A stretch of DNA of 60,000 bases from Acanthaster planci. Lineage: Eukaryota; Echinodermata; Asteroidea; Valvatida; Acanthasteridae. The stretch spans positions 1,342,206 through 1,402,205 of the forward strand of contig NW_019091421.1 of assembly GCF_001949145.1 (NCBI RefSeq), given 5' to 3'. Position numbers and translations under genes: made by a program. Under the pieces are notes generated by a model that saw only the letters and a list, made by a program, of their open reading frames with translations, did no database searches and had not been told where the DNA came from. Each line of letters opens with the position of its first letter. The first letter of the stretch is position 1. Positions 11,401 through 23,742 of the stretch are shown here, piece after piece.

Positions 11401-14400
11401 GAAACTTGTAAGCCTTCAGCTGTGTGAAGAATATTGGTCAAAAGTTTGATCTACTTCCCCGCTACACTAAATACATCTACCAAACCTCTAAATTAATTGA
11501 TTTTGACTGAGACGGTATTACAAAGGAGGGTTTAATGTCAAATCATTCATATGATCGTTCCTCTCTTGTCTTTCTACATTTTCACCTCTTGGATGATGCG
11601 TACGATCAATTCTTTCTTGGTTAGAACTACCTGACCATTTTCAAGCTCACCTTTTTGTTGTTTTTCCAGCTCTTCCTTGCCGTCCAAGACCTCTTCCAGG
11701 TGAGATACTCTCTTCGTCGCCTCGTCCAGTTGTTCCCTGCACAGAAAATAAAAAAGTCTTGGAACTATTTAGAAAATCCTTGTGGAAGAATGTAGCTCTT
11801 AGTTGACTCTTAAAGTTGCTAAGGATATTCATTTCTTGACTGATTTTGGCTGAAGCCTCTCTTACTCCCAAAGTCAAGGGTAGTGTCACCAAGTTGAGAT
11901 CTGCTTCCACCTACCACACTCACACTAGACCTACGATACAACAGCTCATACAAATCTCATGATGGAACAGTAAAAAGTTTTGTGAATGACCCTATTAACT
12001 GACACAAATGGGTCGAACTGGATTAGATTTTAGTGCTATCACATTTAAGACTTTATACTCTGCAAAAGTGCCAACTTGATAATCGTTCAGTGTCCAGTTG
12101 TGACCTGTGGACTTTTTGCCCCCCAAAATGGACAGCAGGAATCACAAGGCACTTAATGCAACAATCTGACTGCGAGCCAGGGCCACTACAAGCCCGCATT
12201 CCCAATGACTCAGCTAGTACGCACGTCTGCGTCTTGATCACGGTCTCGTTGTCCTTCTCCTTGCTGCGCAGCTTCTTGATGATGTTGGAGTTCTGCAGTT
12301 GCTGCTTGGACAGCTTCTCTCCCTCGGCCATCAGGTCCCGTATCGTCTGGTCTTTCTCCCTCAAGACGGCCTCCGTCTGATTGTTGCTGTCTCTGTGAGA
12401 GTGACAAACGGCCAAATGAGATTTGGATTAGAATAACCTTGACCTTAAAAGGATGAAACTCAAATGATACTGTTGTGGTAAATTTGCAATGAGGCAAGGA
12501 GTTAAAAAAAGTATTCTCTCAATCATTAACAAGCACTTACATTTACAACAATGTCAAACAATTCAAATCAGAATACGCCACACAGTTCTGAGGGATTGAA
12601 TATGAAACATTGAAATTACTGCACTGCAGATTATCCTAGTTTTCTTCAGAAGGAACTACTAAATAACTGACGTGGGATGTGCTGGAAAAACGATGGAAGA
12701 AAAGGAGCAAACGTGAGAAAAACTGTTGGTATTTCTCAAGTATTTTGAGAGACCATTTTTCTTGAATTCGCTGCGTCACAATTTCTTTCCTGAAATTTAA
12801 GGAGGGGAGAGGACTGGAGGATTGGGGACAAGAAAGACGGGCAAACTGGATTCCTCAGATGACAGTAATAGTGGCAGTGTTGATGGTTTGATGGCTGTAA
12901 CAATCATCAGGTAAGTTTAGATGACAATGAAGAGAATGACAATGACACTAGGGACTGAGTTGAGCGACAGATGTCACAAGAAAGACGGGCAAACTGGATT
13001 CCTCAGATGACAGTAATAGTGGCAGTGTTGATAGTTTGATGGCTGTAACAATCATCAGGTAAGTTTAGATGACAATGAAGAGCATGACAATGACACTAGG
13101 GACTGAGTTGAGCGACAGATGTCACTTGTTTTTCCCATGATACACTGTGAATAAAGACACATCAAGTATGCCTCCAATAACAGATTTATGTGCTGTGGAC
13201 CACTTGGTGAGTAGGTGAGCTAACTGCCCTAACAACTTTCCTACCTTAGGGATACTTCTCTGGTCAGTCTCTGCACCTCTCGCTTCAGCGTGTCCCGCTC
13301 TTTCTGCGAGGCCTGCAGTTTCTTCTCCATGGAGGATATACGCTGGGTGAACTCTTCCGTCAGCTGGTTGACGTCCGTCATCTCTGCCTCCCTCGCCTCC
13401 TCTGCCTGCTGCAACTGACTGTGGGAAGAATGAGCCAAGCAAACTTGAGAGCTGTGACAAGGAGAGGCCGCAAATATCTAAGCACTTGCCAACTTGCCAT
13501 GTGTTGTTTGTGATGTTTATCTTAATTCCTCATGACTGACAGATGACTCCAGTCCAGAAAACGACCACTGTATTGCTGTATTTGAGAGCCCTAACAGTGA
13601 CCTGATCAAACCATACAAATCTCACACCTTCATTTTGGGTACTTCTCTTCTCATAAGTGATGGTTTAAGACATTTTGGAGGGGAGGTAGGGACAACTAGG
13701 TGATTGCAATTGGAAGGGTGGAGACTCCCACTGCTAAATAGTGATTGCCTAGGAAGAGGGAAACGACCATCTCTGTACCTCTTCAAGATGTTGACAGCTT
13801 CTTGCAGGTCAGCATTCTTGGTGCTGAGGGTCATCGTTTGAGCTTCCCTGGCCTGTAAGACTTGAGCCATGTCAGCAAGTTTCTGAAAACAGAGGACAGG
13901 AAGTTAATAAAAATATACGACAAAGCAATTTTGAATTCAAGAATCAAAAGCACCAATAGGCAGACATGTCAGGCAAGGACAGTGAGTGACCTCCATAGAC
14001 CTACAAGTACATGTACTTGAAACTACTAGAGCGCTAATTCATCATGCATGATCAATGCTGACCTTTGACCCTAGACCTAACCCTGAAAAGTAGCCCTCAA
14101 GACTGAAACCTGCAGTACAGGAGCAACACCAAACTATGACAAATCTGGATGTTGCGTATTAGAGAGGAAAACATGCAAAATATGTCTTTCAAAGGGTCTC
14201 ATTTACATACATAATTTAGAATTCTAAAAATGCAGCTCTAAGCTCAAATCACCTGTACCATTTTACAATTATGCACTGACCCTAGGTAATGGATTTCAGT
14301 TCAAGAACTCAGAAACAGACGGTGTATAATCAATGCTTGTTTCTATTAACTTTTGTATACACCATTTAACCCAACCCCCCCAGACAACATCAAGACTATC

Positions 14401-17400
14401 CTTTGTAAGTTTATTCAAGAGAGCCAAAAATGGAGGGCTTTTTCTCCACGGGGCAAGTTTCACGCACTTTGTCTGACATATTAGTCAGCATTATCGATTA
14501 AAATCTTCCACCTAAATGATGCAATTAAAAATGACCGATACCCAAACCCGTGGACACAGCTGTGGCCCAGTGTATCTGGTCTTCATGTTTATTCATGACC
14601 TTGATATGTTTCTTTCTACAGTTTGGCATATTGACTGTCACTGCCATTGAAACAGCTCTATTCAGCTGTAAAGGCACACCTCCATTTTTTCCAAACTGCA
14701 AACTTAATTGAATATGGAATGATATGTACAGTATTCCTTTCAGAATAGTTCACAGTAATCTTCCAGAATCTTTTGGAATGTACATCGCATTCTAAATGAC
14801 TTTTCAGAATTAATTTTTTGGGGGCAGGCCAATTCCATTTTTTTGTTATTTAATTTGCTACACCTAATTAATATGCAAACCCAAGTTCTATTACATTTTA
14901 ATTACATGGAAAATTTGGCAATTCAGGACAAGAAATCTGCATTCCTGAGTACAAAAGGATAGAGGTACAAAGAACCTCGTTTGGCATCAGTTCTAACCAT
15001 TACCATGCACCTTGATTGAAACACACCTGAAACAAACATACAAATGTGCATTTTTTCCCTTTCTCAAAATGGAACAGGATGTAACTGATCAAAAACATTT
15101 GGCAGAAATAATTGTTGGTACAGAGTTCAGTTGGTACAGAAAAGAATAATCCGCTTTTCCAGACTGAATTTACATGTACATCCGACTGCCACTTAAAATC
15201 AATACTTTGCAAACGCACCTTCAGCAACGTTTCTGGTTGCAATGGATTCTGGGATAGCTCTGGGCCGTCACCATGTGTCTGGTCCATCCCAGCTGTATTT
15301 GTGTTAGCTGCATCAGCTGCTGACACATAAAAAAAATTGACAAACAAATTCCTAGGCGGAAATAAAGAATAAACATTTTTTTCTTTAATTTTGCTCTGAG
15401 CTGCAAAAGGTTCATGTACATGTAAATAGGCAGATATGGTAATCAATGGCTCAGTTCATAAATTCACATGAACACAATGTTACATACTTCCATCATATTT
15501 TTTAAAACCAAAAGAAAAAATTCTCCTTTAACTAGAATCAGGCCCTTAGGAATAAAGCAGGCATAAAGGGTAAGACCAATATTTTACTTGGGAAAAACTC
15601 TATTTTTCATGGTTTCTAAAGCGTCACTGAAACATGAGTTCCTTATCACGGCTGTGGCAAGTAAGAATTCACCTCCCGGCCGGCCCTGTGCATTTCATGC
15701 GAACTAAGTTGTGAAAAAAGAGTAGGATAAGGCGAGCCTGCAAACGCGTACGTAGATGCCATCAGTGGCTACATGTATATACACATGTAAGTCTATCCAA
15801 CACCAAACTTCTGGGTGGACAACGGAAAAGGGAAGAGTGGAAACTACACATACATAAGCAATGATATGGCCCAAAGCACAGTGCTCATTTGTGCCTTTTG
15901 TGAAAAATAAATATGCAGCTCAGACAAGCCTGCAAGTAAATCTGTCAACATGGGGACAGTGAACGAGCCCTTGGTAACAATCACTGCACAACTGGTAGGT
16001 ACACTAGCACTATCCGTGTACAGGAAATGTTATAAGAAATGAACCTGTGGGAAAAAACGACGACAGCCAAATTGTCAACATCCTGTAGAGTCTATTGTGA
16101 AGAAATAAAACCAACGCACCCAACAGTACATGTAGGTTTGCAATACAGCACATTTCCTATTTAGGTCAAAGGTCATGAATATTCAACCCAAAGTGCAGAA
16201 ACATCAACACAGACCTTAGTGAATTTCAAAATATTTAACATTTTTAAGGGAAACAATTTACATGCACAGGTACATGCATTCCATCGAAGCATTAAAAACA
16301 GCCTGGTAAACTGCATGAGGTGGATTTATGTTCATATAGAAAGACATGAAAGGTACTGGTGTGCAAAGTTTTTTGGAACACTGATGGGAAAAAGTCCCCT
16401 TTGCCACTGATGTTACAGTCATTCTGATCCGTGGATGCGGGGGTGCAGGAGGGAAAGCGGTAATGCATTAACTCGTCCTCAGAGGGCAAGAGTTTCGTAT
16501 CACTGGGATAGGCTCGAGTAAACCTTAAGTGCATCAATGTAACTAAATAAAAATAACAAAAATGCCAGCAATGCATAACCCCTACTGTTGTTTCCATACT
16601 TTTAAAGAAATTCAGAATGTCTTAACACTTCATCTTTAACCTAACTTCAGGAAAAGTCATTTACAATAACATCAGTCTGTTCTTGAATGATGTATAAATC
16701 TCAGCTTCATGTTATTGTTTAGAGGGTATCTATTTCAGCATTAGGATAGGTTTGACTAAGACGAGGAAGGAAAGACAGCAAATAGACAAAACAATCTGAG
16801 ATCACTTAGCCTACACATATACATGTACAGGGGCCATGCAATACAATTATTGTACTACAACTTTGGAACTGCACCTTTGAGCTTCAGTCAGCCTTATTTT
16901 CAGTTTATGTTCTGCCATTTTAATCTGTATTTTGGAGCCTTTTCAGTTTTTATGCTAATACAGATTTGCATATTCGTGAGTAAAGTATAACATCATACCA
17001 GGCACTGAACTTAAATGTTGCACCAATTTGTTCACAAAAAGCTGCTGGAATTGTTTATACTTTGCTGTTGTTAATTCCTTAGGCAATTTATTATGGTGTT
17101 ATTGTGTGGGTTGAGTGAGTAACATTTTCTCAGAAATGCTTTCAAAGAGCAAATATGGGGCTCAAAATTTGAAAATGAAAACATGTAGTTAAACTAAACA
17201 GTGTCCTCCCTGATTTACATCACACCAACAGAAAAGCCTGGACAACATTTAATGTACAAAAAGTGAACTTTTCAATACCCGTATGAAACTCCAAAAGGAT
17301 TTCAGTTTTCCTACATGGAAGAGGAGTATTAACGTGTAAGATGCACCAAAAGTGAGTTAGCCCTAACCCCCCAAGGGTTGCTGGCCCTAACCTTCCCCAT

Positions 17401-20400
17401 TCACACAAAGTTAAACACCAATATGGGACTTTGTGCACAGAGGCTGTTGGACTTCGTTTGTCTGAGGTATGCCAAACCCAATGCAAAAGCCAGCTGTTAT
17501 GGGCCTACCAGACCTATCCCCACAGAATTAAACACTTTACTACTGTTTAATTCTGTGTGGTTGGGGAAGGTTAGGGTTACAGAAATATTCATTGCATGGA
17601 TCCTTTAACCCTAACACTCCTCAGTCCTCCAACAGGTGAAGGATTGAGGAGGGTTAGGGTTAATAATGCTACCACATACCATTTGCAACAGCGACAGGTC
17701 TCGGTGTGTTTTCACAAGGAGCTTCTTCTTCTTTGCGTACCACTGCATCTGAGCCTTGCCTTTCTTCTTGGGTGGGAGTTCTGCTCCCCTCTCGTAACTC
17801 GTCGCTGCTTCCGAGTGACTTGAAGGAGGAATCGAAGGCCGACACCTCCCTTTCGTCTTGGTCTTCTGATTCGACATCCGCCGAGTAGGCAGCGGAGTCC
17901 CGACGACTGCTGAACGGTACCTCATCTAGCAGGGAAGGGATCTGGTGGCTTCCGTCGGACACATCGTGAAACCGCCCCTCGGAGATGATGCTAAAGTCAC
18001 TGTCGGGGCTCCTTTTCCCGTTGGAGGAAGATGAGAAATGCTTCGGGGACTGATTGTCAGGCGATTCCCTGGTATCGTAGTTGCAGAGCGACGACTGCTC
18101 GCTGCCGGCAAACTCATTGATGACGACAAAGTCACTACTGCTGGATGTGGCATGGCTCTCTGGGTTGGTTTCCACTGAGTGTTCCGATTTCACGTCTGTG
18201 GGCGAACCGTCCCGGTTTTTGGCGGCGAATTCTTTCTTAATTTCAGTCTCCACTTCGTCGGGCTCCTTCTTGCCTGATTCCTGCTCCTGATTTTCAGACT
18301 CCTCACGGAGTTCAGTCTGAGAGACGCTCATGAGATCGTCCACCGATTGTGGCGAGACGGGAGCCGGCTGGTAGTCCTCAACGTCCTCCTTGGAAATTGG
18401 GACAAATGAGGACGTTGAACCTGTCATGTCTCCTGCTTCAGTGATTGAGATTTCGAGGGGTTCCAACGACTGGTCCAACAAACTAGTAGACCCCGTTTCG
18501 ATTGGTTTCTCCTCAACAGGGACGGATGAGGATCTGTTCTCATTCCCTAGCACTGCTGCATCTACCTCGCAAGGAACCTGACCGACAGAAATGTCCTCCG
18601 ACTGAACTCTGTTCCCCCTAGGCTGCTGTGCAACCTCACTGACTTCATTCTTGTCAGTCTCTTGTCTCTCAGGTGTCGTCACATCATCCACTGATTTCTG
18701 CCTCTGGGCTTTCTTTGTGTTTGAGTTCAAGGCAGCCACTCTGCCGGGTGTTCTGCTTGTCTTGGTCTTACCAGCAGATGACTTTGATGGAGTGGGATCA
18801 TTCAAGAAAGCACTGAAGAAGCTGTCATCACTCTTAATGTTTGTCTTAGATGATGTTGGCGACAATGTATCTGTTCCGTTAGATTAACAAAAAAAGGACT
18901 AAAAATCTAATCTGCAAAACCTTTCAATTTGAAATATATATTTTTAAATAAGCTTTTCTGATTATCTAAGGCCATGAGAATGAGTATCCTGGGTTTCCGT
19001 TCACCGCCCACATACTGCTGAAACCAGTCGGAAATGGTTAGAAAATGGCTGCAAAGTAAACTGGGAGTTCATAGTGTGACAACTTAACATTGCTGTCATA
19101 CAAATGGAATGATGCAAAACTGACTGAGAGCAAGTCTACTTATTTATTTCAAGGTTGGTTCTCTTTGCATGGATACGTACTCGCTATCAATGTGTGGCAC
19201 ATGTATTTAGACCAACTACGTGACGATCACAAAGCCCTCCAGCTTGAATGACCACGCATCAATGCGATGTATACGTGCTATGTTTCAATTTAGCTTTCTG
19301 TCCAGTAACGCACATTAAAGAAAATAATGAATGTATGCCAAAGTTAAATAACCATAAAAGCCACATAGTGTTTTCATTTTTACTGATGGAATGAATCACA
19401 TAAGACATTGGACGATTTTTGAATTCAATGTCTGCACATACTGCATGCACAGCCACAATGGCCCTTACGTTACCTGGCTACGGCAGGCTAATATGAAATC
19501 ATTTAATTTGCAAAATCTATTCGTCAGAAATATTTAACACATATCATTTTATCAGTTAAATATTTAGAGAACCCATATGACGTTTTAATTTCAAATATCA
19601 GGATTTCTTCAGGGTTACGGATGCAGAGAATGTGCTCATCTTCAATAAACCTTTGGAAAGTGACAGATGACTAAGGTATATACAGTGTTGTACTAGTTTT
19701 TTCAACGACTGTGGACCTATTGCTTTTTTGTCCAAATAATGAATAACAAAAAAAGCCTGATGGGTTTTCAAAATGGTCCGGATGGAAATCCGGAATGTTC
19801 ATTCTCATTGCCAAATCTTTTATAACAAATTGTAAATGCAGAATGACAAGTACCCTGTCCACTTTCTAAAATCACTGCCAACACTGCTGCCCGACTGCAT
19901 TATTATATCAACAAACTCCATACTTCTTTCCTTAAACACTGTTGCTACTACTACTAGGCCTACTCGACAATATCATCACCAACACCATGAAGTAACACAA
20001 ATCTATAGATGTGTGCGTGCTTCAACGCGTATTTTATAGAAATGTGATATTTTCTTTTTAACGAAGAGGCAAAAATGTCTTGCGTCACATGCTCCGTGAT
20101 TTGCCGTATTCAGAAATTGACGCTCTCCTTAATTTACACAGTTACGAGTTTTAGGAGCATTTTTTTCAGTTTAGTCACCCATTTACGGGTAAAATAAATC
20201 ATTTCAGATTTTAAAAGCTTTTTTTTCCTAAGCTATATTGACAACACATACATTTGTGCTTCTTCGTGAAAACGAGATTGCACGAAGCATGACGAGTGTA
20301 CAATATGCACATTTATATGCACATTTGTGTCACTTCGTGAAACCAAAACTGTGCTAATCACGGTTTTCGCGAACTGGCACAAAAGTGAAGATGTGTGTCA

Positions 20401-20633
20401 GTTGGTAACGACATGTTACCATTTTTAGAACGAGTTGAGAAGCCTGTCGACTTGTCATTCCGCGATGCTGACCGCGTCGATGTCGACGTCCGCGCCCCCG
20501 CCTGCTGTCGCCCTCCCGGATCGCCCTCGATGTCATCAGGTTTAATGTCTAAAACCCGATCGATGGACTTCTGAGCGGTAGATAGGGCTGATTTGGCGAA
20601 ATTGGTAAGCCCCCCTGTTTCAAACCAACTCAT
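5433..20633 (-). CDS. TMF1: TATA element modulatory factor (TMF/ARA160 golgin), complete 17-exon gene
   Basis: TMF is a long coiled-coil Golgi tether (golgin) that captures vesicles through its N-terminus and binds Rab6 through its C-terminal part. Coding exons on minus: 20633-20420, 18870-17680, 15319-15219, 13882-13779, 13418-13245, 12392-12225, 11736-11651, 10830-10704, 10234-10078, 9304-9157, 8823-8529, 7979-7817, 7653-7534, 7159-7019, 6518-6393, 5780-5670, 5456-5433. All junctions are in phase and sum to 1149 aa (human about 1093). Residues 1-30 begin MSWFETGGLTNFAKSALSTA, matching the family N-terminus. Residues about 72-468 (one exon) are Ser/Asp/Glu-rich and probably disordered. From about 500 onward it is heptad-rich, with family-typical EGEKLSKQQLQNSNIIKKLR, VLDGKEELEK, QELSQSVSA and LQMYGEKAEE. 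The last exon adds only seven residues (IEDLVNS). The start is the first ATG matching orthologues. Confidence 0.93.
5577..5635. mobile_element. 59-bp TTAA/CCCTAA-capped hairpin, copy 1
   Basis: This 59-bp near-perfect inverted repeat begins TTAACCCTCACACTCCTCAG and ends GAGGAGGGTTAGGGTTAA around a loop near CAACAGG. A second copy of identical length lies at 17605-17663. It sits in TMF1 intron 16, 34 bases inside the donor of exon 16. There is no coding capacity, so it is probably a minimal non-autonomous element, possibly inserted at TTAA. Confidence 0.7.
6173..6374. repeat. 70-bp tandem repeat, three copies
   Basis: Three head-to-tail units begin CACAAGTGTGGGTGTTTTTA at 6173, 6243 and 6313. 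The first two are 70 bp and differ at a few bases; the third is about 62 bp with a deletion near its end. The array stops 19 bases before the last base of TMF1 exon 15 on the plus strand, so it lies at the start of intron 15, close to the splice donor. Confidence 0.9.
12829..13124. repeat. 148-bp direct duplication
   Basis: Two adjacent units, 12829-12976 and 12977-13124, each start CAAGAAAGACGGGCAAACTG and end GAGCGACAGATGTCA. I see only about two base differences, so the duplication is recent. It lies in the TMF1 intron between exons 5 and 6 and has no open frame of note. Confidence 0.9.
17385..17576. mobile_element. 192-bp CCCTAACC inverted-repeat element
   Basis: Terminal arms of about 32 bp: the left starts CCCTAACCTTCCCCATTCAC, and the right, reversed, starts CCCTAACCTTCCCCAACCAC and continues to TTAAAC. 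Inside is a second strong palindrome around 17519-17560 (CACAGAATTAAACA against TGTTTAATTCTGTG). The CCCTAAC ends resemble those of the neighbouring 59-bp hairpin, suggesting one family of non-autonomous elements. Confidence 0.65.
17605..17663. mobile_element. 59-bp TTAA/CCCTAA-capped hairpin, copy 2
   Basis: It has the same length and nearly the same sequence as the copy at 5577-5635, starting TTAACCCTAACACTCCTCAG and ending GAGGAGGGTTAGGGTTAA. It lies in TMF1 intron 2, about 10 bases inside the exon 2 donor (GTATGT at 17679-17674 on minus). Confidence 0.75.
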
Positions 20634-21258
20634 TCTGGACAATGTCTCACATCTGTGGTTTCATTTTGGGTAAAATGTGTAATTTCAACTATGCCAGCCA
20701 GCAGCAGCGCGTACACGTCTTCAAGTTGGAATAGGGTATTATTCAAGGTAGGATTAAAAATAGTACCGCTCAATAAGACCTGAGTTTGGAATTACATTTA
20801 TAGTTTATTTGCAAATAAATTATATAACATAAATATCAAAAGAATTGTAATACACGGTAATTATGAACATTGCCAATAAACAATATATTTACAGTTGGTA
20901 TTTGTCCAACCATACAATTTTATGTGTCATTTAGAACCTCCCAGGACAAACATGGTCTAGCCCAATTTTCGACGCAATTTCATTGCAGAGTCCAGTCTAG
21001 TACCCGAACTACTTCATTGATGGCAATACGAAAACAGATGTGAAAAAAAGTCCCACAAAAGGCAGGTAACGCACTTTCTAGCATAGAAAACTGGAAATCC
21101 CCGCTTTCTACTCTTTTTTTTAAAGAACAGATTGTCGGAACGTAATTTTCGAACCCAATCCATAAATCGCGACATCCATATCAACACTAAAATTGCCAAA
21201 TGTTTGCAAAAAGTGTTGAAATTATCATATGATTACCATCCACTTCCCTAACCGGCCG
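20634..21258. other. TMF1 promoter / 5' flank
   Basis: This is the interval upstream of the TMF1 start codon and up to the tRNA gene. No coding exon is recognisable. Transcription of TMF1 should begin here, but I see no clear TATA box. The DNA becomes strongly AT-rich beyond about 20750. Confidence 0.5.
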
Positions 21259-21361
21259 TCCCCAGTGGCACAATAGGTTAGCGCGTTGTACTTATAGACA
21301 GTAACCTACGCGTTGCTGCATAGATATGCAAAGGTTGTGAGTTCGAACCTCACCTGGGGAA
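21259..21361 (+). tRNA. tRNA-Ile (anticodon UAU) with 29-nt intron
   Basis: The acceptor arm TCCCCAG (21259-21265) pairs with CTGGGGA (21354-21360), followed by discriminator A. The D-arm region has TAGGTTAGCGC. The anticodon stem TTGTA pairs with TGCAA (21327-21331) around loop CTTATA plus A, giving anticodon TAT. The T arm is GTGAG-TTCGAAC-CTCAC. An intron fills 21297-21325 directly after position 37, the standard place, and tRNA-Ile(UAU) is a class that commonly carries an intron in animals. The mature length is 74 nt. A TTTTT Pol III terminator follows at about 21372-21376. A mismatch in the D stem (A opposite C) is the only blemish. It decodes AUA. Confidence 0.93.
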
Positions 21362-21371
21362 GGGTATGGCA

Positions 21372-21376
21372 CTTTT
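21372..21376 (+). terminator. Pol III terminator of tRNA-Ile
   Basis: A run of five T on the non-template strand starts 11 bases after the tRNA 3' end, as expected for RNA polymerase III termination. Confidence 0.8.
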
Positions 21377-23742
21377 TGCTATTTGGAACATTAAACAAAC
21401 ATTTAACAAAATTATTCGCACGCTAAAAAGGTTGTAGTACAGAAGAAAATCCATTTTGTTTTTAAAAAACTTCACCGTCAAAACTTTCATTATTAAAAGA
21501 ATGTGTACCCACACTGAAAAATCTTGAAAGCTCCTACGCAGACCAAATGGTAAAATATTGAAAACATTTGCAGTATCTGGAATGAGACCAGACCAACGGA
21601 TTTTTTCCTGTCTTTGACAAGGCAACAATTTCTTATACCAACTGAACAGGATGTAACTGATTTAGGTTGCCGAAAAACAGTATACATGTATATTAATGCA
21701 GTCTCCCAGCTACAAAGGAAAACTGTCCTCTGCACTCCAATAGTTTTGGCTTTGCATGTGCTTTATATATTTTACATCCGTATCAGTTCATTTGACAGTA
21801 ATTTTGAGCGAAAGGTGTTTACCCAACATCTTAAACTTTCCCTCCACATTTTTTTTCCAAGTGAACAATGGTCCAAAAATGTTGCTGAGCGAATTCATTT
21901 GAAGAGAATACAGCTAGCTGCCAAAACAATGAAAACATGAAACAGTAACAGTCAAAATTGCCACTAATACAAGATTTATTGTAAAATGTTAGATATGAAC
22001 ATCTAATGTACAACGATTTGGTACAAATATTAAAAACAATGATGGTGATGCACATCTGTTTTGTTTCTTTTTGTTAGTTTTTAGTGTGGAAATCACAATG
22101 AGTATGATCCATGCATGTAAGTTATTTGATTCTGATTTAAAATATGCTTTTATCCAGAAACAAAATGCACAGAAATCTATGAAGACTGGGGGGGAGGGGA
22201 TTAACCTTCAAAAGAACTGGGTTATATTGGCTCATCTCATAGCCAGGTGGGGGCAGATTCCAGGCCCCCCACCCCAAGGGAATATTAAGACACTCCTTAT
22301 CATTGTGAATGTGAAGTTTGAAATCAATCAAACATGTCATTTTGTTGTTATGGTTATTTGAAGTTCAATACTACATGCGTGCTAGCCTGTGTGCACCGAG
22401 CATAGACGTGGCAAAAGTACACTTTTTTACTACCCCACCTCAGAAAAATAGGCACTGCGCAAGAACGGTAGGTTTGATTTTCATAAACTTGGTGTCAAAA
22501 AATAGCAACAAGTTACTCTATAAAATTCTAAAAGCTCAGCTCCTGAAAAAATTATGCTGTGGAGATATCAGAAAAAAATGTCTAGGGGTTGGGTTCCCCC
22601 CCTCCCCGGCTCTTTTAGGGTTAAGAGAGATTATTGCAATGGAGAAAGTGGTTTGGAGAGAAATGCACAAAATTTGAGAACTTTCGTTGACCCTTCAGTA
22701 CACCCATAGTTTCCATCAAACCTCCAGCGGTGTAAAAAAAACCCTGAAATATTACAAACTGAACACTCCCCTTGACAAAGACAATACATTCCCCAATCTC
22801 AAATAAAGTAAATGGTTAGATGAAAATTTCTCATGGATGGAGACCAAACAAATGCTTAGAAAAACGCATGAGGCTACAGCTAGAGGACTCTAATGGAGGG
22901 TGGTTTAAAGGGGCATGATGAAGGTGAATACAGAAGATTGGTTTTTGAACGTAATGTTGAAGATGAATATGCATGCAACAAAAATGCTCAGAAACAAGCA
23001 AACTGGAGCGTGAGCACAATATACAAATTACAGAAATTTGAATCATTCCAACTGGGCTTTTTTCCAGTGAACTGGAAATCCGTTCGGCTAGTCACAATTG
23101 GTTCTGATTGGCGGCATCCATCCCATCTGGTTCCAGTCGGTCCCAACTGGCTCCAATGGCTTCCAACCAGTTGCAACTGCTTCCAGCCAGATCCAACTGC
23201 TTCCAATTGGTTACAGTTACTTCCAATTGGTGCCAACTGGTTCGTGCCAATTACAAAATGGAAAGAAATTCCAATGTGCCAGTTTGAAATTTCAAACATG
23301 GCCAAGGTCATTCAAAACAAAACCACATTCAACTCAGTGTGAGGACATGCTGATAGGGTAGACCTCAAACAGGTGTATGTCCCCAAATGACCTCAGATGC
23401 ACTGCACTTTGGGCAGGCAGTGTTGGAATGCCAAACTTGCTCACTGGATCCAACTGGTTTCAATTTGAAAATTTAATTAGAAATTTTGGATAAAGTACCC
23501 AATCAATGGTGGAGTGCTTCCAATTCCCTGTACACATGGCAGTGTCCATTCAAATTATAACATCTCTAAGATGGATGACTAGACTTTTCTAGAAATTTGG
23601 TAGAAATATCATCTTAACTGAGTTATTAATATGATGTTTCACATAGCTGTGGGATGCCGCCTGGCATAATATTCAGAGACAGTGCATGTAACTTGAATCT
23701 TGTTGGCCACTCCACGCTCTGGAGGCTTGGAGAATTCTGTTT
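21377..23742. other. Intergenic region and probable TOP3A 3' UTR
   Basis: No coding exon is recognisable. The TOP3A 3' UTR should run leftward from 23742; a minus-strand AATAAA lies at 21975-21980. The stretch contains a degenerate TTCCAACTGG minisatellite (about 23090-23250) and a short G/C-rich patch near 22590. Open frames across the minisatellite on both strands are a by-product of the repeat. Confidence 0.6.
23090..23250. repeat. Degenerate TTCCAACTGG-type minisatellite
   Basis: At least twelve variants of a 10-12 base unit close to TTCCAACTGG or TTCCAATTGG follow one another, with shared spacing but many substitutions. The unit is partly self-complementary (CCAACTGG / CCAGTTGG), so the array can fold back on itself. 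It sits downstream of the TOP3A stop codon. Confidence 0.75.

Larger units (their letters stand above)
15320..17679 (-). other. TMF1 intron 2, repeat-bearing
   Basis: This 2.4-kb intron separates the large acidic exon from the first coiled-coil exon. No alternative exon is evident. Its end nearest exon 2 carries the CCCTAAC inverted-repeat element (17385-17576) and a 59-bp hairpin (17605-17663). The rest is AT-rich unique-looking sequence with scattered TACATGTAC-type palindromes. Confidence 0.7.

Noticed and set aside
17669-18865. The 398-aa minus-strand frame as a separate single-exon gene
   Set aside because: It is TMF1 exon 2: the acceptor at 18871-18872, donor at 17679 and phases match exons 1 and 3 exactly, and its apparent start is not ATG.
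22893-23342. 149-aa plus-strand and 107-aa minus-strand frames
   Set aside because: Both run over the TTCCAACTGG minisatellite and share its repetitive composition; the openness comes from the repeat.
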